Source: Brachyspira murdochii
Lineage (GTDB): Bacteria; Spirochaetota; JAAYUW01
DNA length: 64,000 bases
NCBI GenBank assembly: GCA_020722965.1
Contig: DYJT01000002.1
Span: forward strand, 116,242-180,241
Direction: 5' to 3'
Positions 55,634 through 64,000 of the stretch are shown here, in pieces (the stretch's first letter is position 1; the number at the start of each line of letters is the position of its first letter). The notes under the pieces are model-generated. The model was not told the DNA's origin. It searched no databases and was given only the letters and a program-made list of their open reading frames with translations. A program made the translations under genes and the position numbers.

Positions 55634-57168
55634 ATATCGAAAAAGAGGATTATAAAGACAAAATTTTGGACCTCGATTTTAATGAAATTTTAAATAAATA
55701 TTGTATAAACAATGAATATAGCGAAGAAATCATCGATGAAATAAATAATTTTAAAAACTTCAAAATTCCAGAACAAGAATATAGAAATAGAAAAGATTTA
55801 AGAAATCTTTTTACGGTTACCATGGATAGTTTGACTGCAAAAGACTTCGATGATGCATATTCCCTTGAATTAATTGATGGGATTTTTAATTTATATGTCC
55901 ATATCGCAGATGTTTCCTATTTTGTTCAAAAAGATAGCCTTTTAGATAAAGATGCGCTTTCAAGGGGTAACTCATATTACCTTGGTCCATGGGTAGTTCA
56001 TATGCTACCACCAATTTTATCTGAAAATCTGTGTTCATTAAAAGAAAATGAAGATAGATTAACGATTACTTGCGAGTTAAAAATAGATAACCAAGGGAAA
56101 ATTATAAATTATGATATCTATAGATCAATTATAAATGTAGATAAAAGAATACCATACGAAATTGGAAATCAGATATTAAAAGAAAAAAAGGATGAAAATT
56201 ATGCTTTTTTAAAACTTTCAACAAAACTTCAAGAAATATTATACAAAAGCAGAATTAATAAAGGTTCTCTTCAATTTGATTTTCCAGATTATTATTTCAT
56301 ATTCAAAGATTCTTATATCGTACCATCTGAAATTGTAAGATATGAAAGAGGTATTTGTGAAAGAGTAATTGAAGAATTTATGTTATGTGCAAACAAGGTT
56401 ATTGCGATACAAGGAAGCAAACTCAAAAACTTTATTTATAGAATACATGACAAACCAGAAAAAAATAACTTTATGCATCAAAATTTTAATGAATTTAAAA
56501 ATGATTTTACACATAAACAATTAAATTATATTCTTTCCGCAGTTAAAAATACCGACAGACAATATGCCATAGAAAGTATGATATTAAAATCTTTAAAAAA
56601 GGCTAATTATGATAACAAAAACATAGGTCATTTTGGATTAAATTTTGAGAAATATACCCATTTTACATCTCCGATTAGAAGATATTCAGACCTTGTAGTT
56701 CACAGGTTAATTCTTAAAGAAAAATATTCTAATGATGAATTAAAAAAGATTTCGATTTTGACCTCATTAAAAGAGCAAATAGCTATTAAAGCCGAAGAAG
56801 ACTATAATAAGATTAAGAATGCACATTTTTTAAAAAAATTTTTATTAAAGAATTTCGATGTAATTGTTGTTGGGATAATACCTAAAGGGATTTTTTGCAG
56901 AATAGAAAAGTATGGTTGTGAAGGGCTATTATCTTCAAAAAAATTAAAAGAAAAAGGTTATTTATACAATAAAAAACTCAATTCTTTTGAATCTGGTGAA
57001 AAAAGAGATATAATCAAGATAGGCTCTCATTTAAACTTAATACTTATTAAAGCAGACCCTAAAAATGGTTTTATTGATTTTAGTTTTGATAACAAAATTA
57101 AAAGGATTAAAGGTGAGAAAAAGCAAAAAAAGAGAAGGTATTCAGGTAGACATGACACCATTGATTGA
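55630..57168 (+). CDS. RNase II/R-family exoribonuclease, short form
   Basis: RNB domain: TMDSLTAKDFDDAYSLELIDGIFNLYVHIADVSYFV, THFTSPIRRYSDLVVHR; ATGA overlap with preceding gene. Confidence 0.93.
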   Translation: MNIEKEDYKDKILDLDFNEILNKYCINNEYSEEIIDEINNFKNFKIPEQEYRNRKDLRNLFTVTMDSLTAKDFDDAYSLELIDGIFNLYVHIADVSYFVQKDSLLDKDALSRGNSYYLGPWVVHMLPPILSENLCSLKENEDRLTITCELKIDNQGKIINYDIYRSIINVDKRIPYEIGNQILKEKKDENYAFLKLSTKLQEILYKSRINKGSLQFDFPDYYFIFKDSYIVPSEIVRYERGICERVIEEFMLCANKVIAIQGSKLKNFIYRIHDKPEKNNFMHQNFNEFKNDFTHKQLNYILSAVKNTDRQYAIESMILKSLKKANYDNKNIGHFGLNFEKYTHFTSPIRRYSDLVVHRLILKEKYSNDELKKISILTSLKEQIAIKAEEDYNKIKNAHFLKKFLLKNFDVIVVGIIPKGIFCRIEKYGCEGLLSSKKLKEKGYLYNKKLNSFESGEKRDIIKIGSHLNLILIKADPKNGFIDFSFDNKIKRIKGEKKQKKRRYSGRHDTID

Positions 57169-57508
57169 TATGATGTTTTTATTAATCATATTTTTTTTAA
57201 TAGCAACAAGCTTTCAAACTTACAAGAAAATTGCAGTTACACTACCTGGTTCTGAAACAGGTGAAAATCCTGTTAATGAGCCTTTTGTGGTTACAGTATT
57301 AAAAGATGGCAATGTTTCTATAGATGAGCAAATATACTCTTTATCTAAGTTAGATATTTATATAAAGGAAAATTTAGCTAATTTATCTTCCAGGCAGATT
57401 TATATAAATGCCGACAGAGATGTAGCCTATGAGGTAATAATAAAGATATTGGATATATTTCGTAAAAATTCATTACAATCTATTTCTTTAGGAGTTAAAC
57501 CCTATTAA
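57113..57508 (+). CDS. exbD: ExbD/TolR-family protein
   Basis: GIQVDMTPLIDMMFLLIIFFLIATSF. GTG 57113 is a plausible start inside the 3' end of the RNase gene; ATG 57152 is an alternative. Confidence 0.88.
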   Translation: MRKSKKREGIQVDMTPLIDMMFLLIIFFLIATSFQTYKKIAVTLPGSETGENPVNEPFVVTVLKDGNVSIDEQIYSLSKLDIYIKENLANLSSRQIYINADRDVAYEVIIKILDIFRKNSLQSISLGVKPY

Positions 57509-57512
57509 GATT

Positions 57513-58250
57513 ATGGAAAAAGATCTTATAAAATCAATATTTTATTCTTCGGTTTTGCATTTGATAATCTTGTTAATATTTTCTATACTGGTAAATTTGC
57601 CATCTTTTGAGCAGAAAATTAATTTTGATCCAATAGAGATACAAATCCAGAATTCAAAAAATATTTCTCAATCCACAGAAGTCTTCAATGAAGGCAAAAA
57701 AATAGAAAATGTTCAATTAAAAGACAATGCTAATGAAGTTATAAAAACTAAAACCAATGAGAATGATAAAAAACAACAGGTATTGGAAAGTTCAAAAGAA
57801 ACGATAAAAACAGAATCTAAGGCAGAGGAAGTAGTAGAACCAATTATTACCGAAGATGATTCAAAAGCAAGTGGTTATAATAAATCTGATGAAGAAAATT
57901 CAGATGAGATTGTTCAACAAATCTTATCTTCGCAAATTGAAACAGGTAATTCCCAGAATAATTTAAAAGATAATATCCAGTGGAATTCTTCTGCAAATAG
58001 ATGGGTTATAAAAAAAATCAAACCTATTTTACCTTTGAAATATCAAAAAAAAGGTATTTCTATTACCTGCAAAATATATATAGAAATAAATAAATTTGGT
58101 TCAGTGATTTCGGCTATTATAGTTCAATCGACAGGTTATATAGATCTCGATCAATATATAATTTCAGTTATTAAAGATTGGAAATTTAATCAGGTCACCT
58201 ATGATAAGATAGATTCAGGTTATATAACATTTGTATTTTTAATTTCATAA
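57513..58250 (+). CDS. tonB: TonB-family energy transducer
   Basis: N-terminal TM, charged linker, C-terminal TonB_C-like domain (KIYIEINKFGSVISAIIVQSTGYIDLDQYIISVIKDWKF). Confidence 0.85.
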   Translation: MEKDLIKSIFYSSVLHLIILLIFSILVNLPSFEQKINFDPIEIQIQNSKNISQSTEVFNEGKKIENVQLKDNANEVIKTKTNENDKKQQVLESSKETIKTESKAEEVVEPIITEDDSKASGYNKSDEENSDEIVQQILSSQIETGNSQNNLKDNIQWNSSANRWVIKKIKPILPLKYQKKGISITCKIYIEINKFGSVISAIIVQSTGYIDLDQYIISVIKDWKFNQVTYDKIDSGYITFVFLIS

Positions 58251-58272
58251 AATCAATCAAAGTTGTTTTTAG

Positions 58273-58300
58273 TTGACTTTTCGCTATTTAGATGTAGATA
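58273..58300 (+). promoter_or_regulatory. Putative promoter of bamA gene cluster
   Basis: TTGACT (58273-58278) with a TAGATA-like -10 at ~16-nt spacing; tandem 11-bp repeats AGATGTAGATA/AGATGTAGAAA overlap it. Confidence 0.35.
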
Positions 58301-58338
58301 AGATGTAGAAAAGATATTTTCAATATAGGAGAAATTCG

Positions 58339-60789
58339 ATGTTTTCTTTTATAAAAAATTTAAAATTTATTTTAATGATTTTAATAATAATTTTTTTATT
58401 TAATATAAATGTTGAAGCTCAAACTTCAATCTCAATAGATAACTTTTTGGGAAAGACAATTTCACAAATTATAATTAATGGTTTAAATTCGGTAACGAAA
58501 GAGGAAATACTTTTTTTATTACCTGTAAAGGTTGGTGATACATTGACTCTTTCAAATTTAAATGATATAATCCCACTTCTATACAAGACTGAGTATTTCA
58601 AATCAATCAGTTTTGACCTATCATTTGATCTTGATGGTTCAGTGATAATAACTATAAATGTAATCGAAAGGGAGCTTGTAAATAAAATTATTATTCAGGG
58701 CAATAAAGCTATTTCAAAAGATAAAATTACAGAAGTATTGATATTACAACCTGGTGATTTTATATCGGAAATTAAAATAAAAAAAACAATAGAATTGATA
58801 AAAAATTTATATCAGGATGAAGGTTTTGAATCACCAGATATCGAATATGTTATTGAAAATAATCAAGAAGATAAAAGTGTTAATCTAACTATTAAAATAA
58901 CTGAAAAAAAGAGATATATAATCAAAAAAATAATATTTGAAGGTAATAAAATATATGATGAAAAAGAACTTTTAAAAGTAATGCAGACTAAAAAGCAATT
59001 TAAATTTATTTTTGAATTTAATAAAGGCATATTAAATCAGGGTAAACTCGATGAAGACTTAAAATCGATTGCAAGACTTTATTATGAAAAAGGTTATCTT
59101 GATGTTGAAGCTATAGTTAAAGATATTCAAATTGAAGAAACAGAAAAAGAAAAAAATATAACATTAATAATTTCCATAAATGAAGGTGAACAATACTTTT
59201 TGAATTCTTTTATATTAACCGGGAACAAACTATTTACTCTAACTGAATTTTTGAAACCAGAATTTACAAATCAAGGTGTTGTATATAATAAGGTCGCAAT
59301 AGAATCTATTTCAGAGCAAATACGGCAATACTATGGAAACTATGGTTACATATTTGCAAATGTTACCATTGAGGAAAAGATTAATTTTACTGATAAGAAA
59401 GTTGATATTATTATGACCGTTTCAGAAAATAAACGAGCCCATATTGAAAAAATTATTGTAAAAGGAAATACAAAAACTAAAGATTATGTAATTATAAGAG
59501 AATTAATGATTCAGGAAGGCGAAACCTTTAATGTAGAGAAGATTAGACAATCTATCTATAATCTATATAACACACAATATTTTAGCGCGGTTGATGTTCA
59601 ATTTCAGCCTGGTTCAGATGATACATTGATAAATTTAATAATTGCAGTCGAAGAAAAGAGTACAGGTCAATTTCAATTTGGTGCAACCTTTTCTCCTGGA
59701 GTAGCAAATAGTTTTGGATTAACTGGTAGCATAGCAGAACCCAATTTCCTTGGTTTAGGCTTACAAATTTCTGCTGAACTTTCTATTTATATGGATAATA
59801 AATATGTTCTTACCTTTTCATATCTGGATAGATGGTTTTTAGGAGAACCCATAACTTTTGGTGTTTCGCTATCTGGCTCAATAGTTCAGGATACATGTTA
59901 CATCGATAATGATTTAAATAATGAACCAGATCTCGATCCCGAGAATACCGATACTTACCTAACAATGAATTATTGGTTAGATAAATTTTCTTTATCTTTT
60001 TCATTTGGTAAAAGATGGAGACCATATTTTTCAATTTTAGGATATATTTCCTTCGGTTTACAAAGATATCATAGTGTTTCTGGTGTAACCGATCTTCCGT
60101 ATGTTTCTCCATACGCGTTTATACCATTTACCGAATTTGCAAGTGGTAATGATGATTATTGGTCATATAACTCATCAATATCTTTAATAGCTAAATATGA
60201 TACAAGAGATTATTATCTTCTCCCGACAAAAGGATTCTTCATTAAGGGAATGATTGGTTATTATGGGGGATTCTTATCTGGAGATTCACAATTTATAAAA
60301 TTGAATTTAGGATTTAATATAAACCAAAGCCTATTCTGGAAATTTGTTCTTTCTTTTAATTCGTCACTAGATTTTATAATGCCTCAACTTGATGGACGAA
60401 TTAGCATAGCACCCGAAGATTTGCTTTATATTAATGGATATACCGATGTAAGAGGTTGGAAAGTTACTCTTGATCCTTATTATGGTAGGGCAAAAGGGAT
60501 ATTTTCATTAGAATTACAAAGGGAAATTCTGTCTCAGATTCTTTCTTTTACCGCATTTATAGATTTAGGGTATTTATTACCGACTCCAGAGAGTATATTA
60601 AATTTAAGTATTGGTAATTTTTTTGGAACTATAGGTTTTGGGATAAAAATACAGATTCCACAATTACCTTTAAGATTTTATTTAACCCATCCATTTTTTA
60701 TTACAAGTTATGGACAGATTGATTTTATCAAAACATCTTTCTGGCAATGGGACCTTACCTTTACTGTTGGTGATATATTTACCTTCTGA
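58339..60789 (+). CDS. bamA: Outer membrane protein assembly factor BamA (Omp85)
   Basis: Signal, five POTRA-like repeats (I.I.GN....I...), barrel with terminal ...FTVGDIFTF. Confidence 0.92.
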   Translation: MFSFIKNLKFILMILIIIFLFNINVEAQTSISIDNFLGKTISQIIINGLNSVTKEEILFLLPVKVGDTLTLSNLNDIIPLLYKTEYFKSISFDLSFDLDGSVIITINVIERELVNKIIIQGNKAISKDKITEVLILQPGDFISEIKIKKTIELIKNLYQDEGFESPDIEYVIENNQEDKSVNLTIKITEKKRYIIKKIIFEGNKIYDEKELLKVMQTKKQFKFIFEFNKGILNQGKLDEDLKSIARLYYEKGYLDVEAIVKDIQIEETEKEKNITLIISINEGEQYFLNSFILTGNKLFTLTEFLKPEFTNQGVVYNKVAIESISEQIRQYYGNYGYIFANVTIEEKINFTDKKVDIIMTVSENKRAHIEKIIVKGNTKTKDYVIIRELMIQEGETFNVEKIRQSIYNLYNTQYFSAVDVQFQPGSDDTLINLIIAVEEKSTGQFQFGATFSPGVANSFGLTGSIAEPNFLGLGLQISAELSIYMDNKYVLTFSYLDRWFLGEPITFGVSLSGSIVQDTCYIDNDLNNEPDLDPENTDTYLTMNYWLDKFSLSFSFGKRWRPYFSILGYISFGLQRYHSVSGVTDLPYVSPYAFIPFTEFASGNDDYWSYNSSISLIAKYDTRDYYLLPTKGFFIKGMIGYYGGFLSGDSQFIKLNLGFNINQSLFWKFVLSFNSSLDFIMPQLDGRISIAPEDLLYINGYTDVRGWKVTLDPYYGRAKGIFSLELQREILSQILSFTAFIDLGYLLPTPESILNLSIGNFFGTIGFGIKIQIPQLPLRFYLTHPFFITSYGQIDFIKTSFWQWDLTFTVGDIFTF

Positions 60790-60818
60790 AAAAATAGGGA
60801 AAATAAAAAGGGGGAAGA

Positions 60819-61394
60819 ATGAGACATAAATTAATTCCTCTTTTAATTTTTGTCTTTGCAAGTTTTTTGCTATTTTCTGCTGATTTTATAAAAATAGCAA
60901 TCGTTAATATGGAATTTATTTTAAAGGAATATAAGGTAACACTTGTTGATATCAAAAGGCAATTTTATATTGATGAGATGACAACAAAATTTGAAAAAAT
61001 AAAAGCAGATATTGATTCTATTAACCAAAAGCTTGCTAATCCAAACTTAACAGCTGATGAAAAAGCTAAATTAGAGCAAGCGAAACAAGATAAATTGAAT
61101 GAAGCTATTAAACTCAGGGATTATTATAAAAAATTAGATGAAGATCTTCAACAAAATAGGCAAAAATATATTATAGAAGACATAAATTATGCTATTAAAA
61201 AAGTATGCGAGAAAAAAGGTTATGCTTTAGCTCTCGATTCAAAGATGGAAGGGATATTATATTACGCTGATTATATCGATATTTCAAAAGATGTTATTGA
61301 ATATCTATTTTCTATGATAATAAAATTTTTAAAAGATAATAATGTTACCAACCCTGAAAAATATGGAATAGACCCAAATCTATATAATAATTAA
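60819..61394 (+). CDS. skp: OmpH/Skp-family periplasmic chaperone
   Basis: Signal peptide, KIAIVNMEFILKEY, coiled coil; between bamA and lpxD. Confidence 0.85.
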   Translation: MRHKLIPLLIFVFASFLLFSADFIKIAIVNMEFILKEYKVTLVDIKRQFYIDEMTTKFEKIKADIDSINQKLANPNLTADEKAKLEQAKQDKLNEAIKLRDYYKKLDEDLQQNRQKYIIEDINYAIKKVCEKKGYALALDSKMEGILYYADYIDISKDVIEYLFSMIIKFLKDNNVTNPEKYGIDPNLYNN

Positions 61395-61417
61395 ATTGGA
61401 AATAATAATTAAAAAAG

Positions 61418-62518
61418 ATGGTAGAATATCAGAAAAGAAATTTTTCAATCTCTGATCTTTTAATTTTTGGCAAATTTTTAGTATTGGGCGATGATAAAAG
61501 TATTTTTTCTTCTGTTTCAAACCTGGAAGATATAAAAGATAATTCTTTGATTTATATAACTGAAATTAAATTCCTGGAAAAGGCAGTTCAATCTAGTGCC
61601 TCAGTAGTAATTGCTCCATATAGTTTAGAAAAAGATTTAAGGCAAATTATCGAAAAGGGTACTACTAAGACTTTTATTCTATGTGAAAATCCAAAATTAC
61701 TTTTTGCCTATGCAACAAGTTTGTTTAAAAAAAGAAAAATAAATCATGGTATAGACAACACAGTTAAAAGTAAGACTAATTTAAATGATAAAAAGGTTGA
61801 AATTGAACCTTATGTGACTATCGGAGCGAATGTTTCGATAGGTAATGATGTTTTTATCGGTTCTTTTGTTAGTATTGGTGACAACTGCAAAATTGGGGAT
61901 GGAACAATAATCTTTTCTGGGGTAAAAATCTACGAAAATGTTGAGATCGGGAATGAATGTATTATTCACGCAAATGCTGTGATTGGAGCTGATGGATTCG
62001 GATATGTCTTCAATAGTGCGAATTATCAAAAGATCGAACATTTAGGCAAAATAATTATAGAAGATAGGGTTGAGATAGGAGCAAACAGCTGTATAGATAG
62101 AGCAACTATAGGTGAAACAAGAATTAAAAAAGGCACTAAGATCGATAATCTTGTGCAGATTGCTCATAATGTGGAAATTGGCGAAAATAATGTCATATGT
62201 TCACAAGTGGGAATCGCCGGTGGTGCAAAACTCGGTAATTTTGTGACATGTGCAGGACAGGTAGGAATTTCTGATCATGCTATTTTGGAAGATAATATAA
62301 TAGTTGGTGCACAAACAGGATTGACTCCAAAAAGATATAGCAAAAATTCCTTTTTACTAGGTACACCAGCAATGGATGCCACCTCTTTTAAAAAATCTTT
62401 TGTTTATTTTTCTAAATTACCAGAATTAGTAAATAAAATTTATTATTTAAATTCCTCACTAGAAAAAATAAACAAAATACTTGGAAACAAAGATCAAAAG
62501 GAAAACAAAAATGAATAA
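61418..62518 (+). CDS. lpxD: UDP-3-O-acylglucosamine N-acyltransferase LpxD
   Basis: Hexapeptide repeats; [14 protein letters not shown]...[53 protein letters not shown]. Confidence 0.95.
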   Translation: MVEYQKRNFSISDLLIFGKFLVLGDDKSIFSSVSNLEDIKDNSLIYITEIKFLEKAVQSSASVVIAPYSLEKDLRQIIEKGTTKTFILCENPKLLFAYATSLFKKRKINHGIDNTVKSKTNLNDKKVEIEPYVTIGANVSIGNDVFIGSFVSIGDNCKIGDGTIIFSGVKIYENVEIGNECIIHANAVIGADGFGYVFNSANYQKIEHLGKIIIEDRVEIGANSCIDRATIGETRIKKGTKIDNLVQIAHNVEIGENNVICSQVGIAGGAKLGNFVTCAGQVGISDHAILEDNIIVGAQTGLTPKRYSKNSFLLGTPAMDATSFKKSFVYFSKLPELVNKIYYLNSSLEKINKILGNKDQKENKNE

Positions 62519-63314
62519 ATTTGGAGAAAATACCAAAATTTCTAGTGATTTGCGAATAGGAGAAAATAATTCTATTGGGTCAAATGTTATAATTAAAGAA
62601 GGCTGCATTATTGGAAGCGATAATGTGATAGAGGATAATGCTATAATCGGTCCGAATGTTATTATTGGAAATAATAATGAGATAGGACACTTTGCTTATA
62701 TCGGAGGGGAACCGCAAGATCATGATTTTGTTAAAGGCATTATTTCATATGTTGAAATTGGAAATAACAATAAAATTAGAGAATTTGTCACAATTCATAG
62801 GGGGACAAAACCAGATTCAAAAACATCTTTGAAAGATAACAATTTTTTAATGGCTTATACTCATTTTGGACATAATGTGAATGTAGGGAGTAACTGTATC
62901 TTTACGAATTTAGTACAACTAGCAGGTTATGTGGAAGTTGAAGATAATGTGGTAATGGGCGGGGTTTCAGGAGCTCATCAATTTTGTAGGATTGGTTCAT
63001 ATTCTATGATTGGTGCAAAAGCTTACATTAACAAAGATATTATACCTTATTCTCTCGTTTTTGGAATCCCGGCGCAGATTATTGGTATCAATTTTGTTGG
63101 ATTAAGAAGATATGGTATAAATCAAGAGGATAGAGACTTAATTAAAAATTTATTTCATATAATATATAATAGTGGGCTTCCATTTTCAAAAGCAATAGAA
63201 AAAATTTCAAATGAATACAAAAATAATATATATGCCGAAAAAATACTAAACTTTGTCAAGGAATGTAAAAGGGGTATAGCTTCTTTTGGATATAAAAAAT
63301 CTATAAATGAATGA
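62511..63314 (+). CDS. lpxA: Acyl-[ACP]-UDP-N-acetylglucosamine O-acyltransferase LpxA
   Basis: Hexapeptide repeats; [58 protein letters not shown] 62511 overlaps lpxD by 8 nt. Confidence 0.94.
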   Translation: MNKFGENTKISSDLRIGENNSIGSNVIIKEGCIIGSDNVIEDNAIIGPNVIIGNNNEIGHFAYIGGEPQDHDFVKGIISYVEIGNNNKIREFVTIHRGTKPDSKTSLKDNNFLMAYTHFGHNVNVGSNCIFTNLVQLAGYVEVEDNVVMGGVSGAHQFCRIGSYSMIGAKAYINKDIIPYSLVFGIPAQIIGINFVGLRRYGINQEDRDLIKNLFHIIYNSGLPFSKAIEKISNEYKNNIYAEKILNFVKECKRGIASFGYKKSINE

Positions 63315-63771
63315 AAAAACAATAATAAAAAGGTATTTAGCAATTGACTGGGGGAAAAAGAAGTTAGGAATAGCTTTATCTGATCCGTATAATGAATATG
63401 CAATACCAACAAAACCAATAGAAAATAACGATAATGCAATTAAAAGTTTAATAAAATTAATTAAAGAAAAGAATATAAATGAAATTATAATAGGCTATCC
63501 ACTATTAGAGAATAATGAAATTTCTTCTATCTGTAAAATAATTGATAATTTTACTGAAAAATTAAAAGATGAAATTAAAAAAGAAGGATTAGATATAAAC
63601 TTTTCATATTATAATGAGTATTACACTACAAAACAGGCAAAGAGTAATATTGAAGTTTACGATAAAAAAAAGAAGAGCTGGAAATTATATAAGGACTCTT
63701 ATGCTGCTCAGGTTATCCTCGAAGACTATCTATTTAATAAAAATAACAAAAGCAAAGATAATACTAGTTGA
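63307..63771 (+). CDS. ruvX: YqgF/RuvX-family Holliday-junction-resolvase-like protein
   Basis: RYLAIDWGKKKLGIALSDPYNEYAIPTKPI, IIIGYPL, C-terminal DSYAAQVILEDYL. Confidence 0.88.
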   Translation: MNEKTIIKRYLAIDWGKKKLGIALSDPYNEYAIPTKPIENNDNAIKSLIKLIKEKNINEIIIGYPLLENNEISSICKIIDNFTEKLKDEIKKEGLDINFSYYNEYYTTKQAKSNIEVYDKKKKSWKLYKDSYAAQVILEDYLFNKNNKSKDNTS

Positions 63772-63812
63772 AAAATTTATACATCAGTGTGAATTTTTAT
63801 AACAATTTTTTA
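63771..63812 (+). terminator. Intrinsic terminator after lpxA-ruvX
   Basis: AAAAATTTATAC (63771-63782)/GTGTGAATTTTT (63787-63798), loop ATCA, followed by ATAACAATTTTTT. Confidence 0.6.
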
Positions 63813-63864
63813 AATCTTAGTGTCTATTTTGCTTAACAATACTATGTTTAAAGACAATTTTTTT

Positions 63865-63880
63865 TTGGCATAATAATTGC
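63865..63880 (+). promoter_or_regulatory. Putative sigma-54 -24/-12 promoter upstream of lpxC
   Basis: TTGGCATAATAATTGC: GG (63867-63868), 10 nt, GC (63879-63880). Confidence 0.5.
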
Positions 63881-63891
63881 AACATTTTGTG

Positions 63892-64000
63892 ATGATGAAA
63901 AGAAAAACAATTAAAAAACCTATAACGAGAAAAGGGATATCAATCCATAGTGGAAAAATCAATTCTATAACCTGCAAACCTTCCTATTATAATAAAGGTA
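63892..64000 (+). CDS. lpxC: N-terminus of UDP-3-O-acyl-N-acetylglucosamine deacetylase LpxC (3' truncated by window)
   Basis: Translation MMKRKTIKKPITRKGISIHSGKINSITCKPSYYNKG matches the LpxC start pattern (GxGLHSG...xxxPAxxNxG). Not in the ORF track. Confidence 0.8.
   Translation, partial: MMKRKTIKKPITRKGISIHSGKINSITCKPSYYNKG

Noticed and set aside
63307-63771. RuvX as inactive because the DER motif reads NEY
   Set aside because: Glu and the first and last Asp motifs remain; variation at this site alone is weak evidence.
1-64000. CRISPR arrays, tRNA/rRNA genes, prophage or transposon
   Set aside because: No regularly spaced repeats, cloverleaf-like or rRNA-like sequence, transposase or phage genes recognised; the only recombinase (21864-22766) is a housekeeping Xer in conserved context.

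Overview
AT-rich window, almost fully coding, from a spirochaete-type bacterium with periplasmic flagella. This is inferred from FlbB/MotE-like, FlgE, FlbD, MotAB and FliY-type genes in one operon. Left part (1-18.4 kb): flagellar operon fliH-fliI-fliJ-flbB-fliK-flgD-flgE-flbD-motA-motB-fliL-fliM-fliY-(fliO-like), then a two-domain cyclic-nucleotide-binding protein, an 835-aa uncharacterised protein, fliD and a TPR lipoprotein. Centre: dprA-topA-xer-hslV-hslU, uppP (minus strand), a heterodimeric ABC exporter pair, a biotin-dependent carboxylase/decarboxylase subunit, an alpha/beta hydrolase without a normal start codon, and a NuoE/HATPase/ferredoxin/NuoF cluster without a catalytic subunit. 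Right part: miaB, SPOR protein, recG, LysM lipoprotein, lolC/E-lolD, clpC, TPR + putative barrel pair, exbB, two CorC-like genes, an RNase II-family gene, exbD, tonB, bamA, skp, lpxD, lpxA, ruvX and the first codons of lpxC. Main observations: (1) a complete putative ribosome-mediated transcription attenuator (18-aa leader ORF, four mutually exclusive pairing segments, intrinsic terminator) directly upstream of a heterodimeric ABC exporter whose degenerate motifs all map to one composite ATP site; (2) FlgE keeps Lys165 and Asn179 of the spirochaetal lysinoalanine cross-link site but has Ser in place of Cys178; (3) a sigma-54-type -24/-12 element placed so that lpxC would be leaderless; (4) an alpha/beta hydrolase whose reading frame lacks ATG/GTG/TTG/CTG for its first ~150 codons, with a CTT-TAA-T +1 shift context near its 5' end. 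No tRNA, rRNA, CRISPR or intact mobile element was recognised. All calls are by eye; no searches or folding programs were run.
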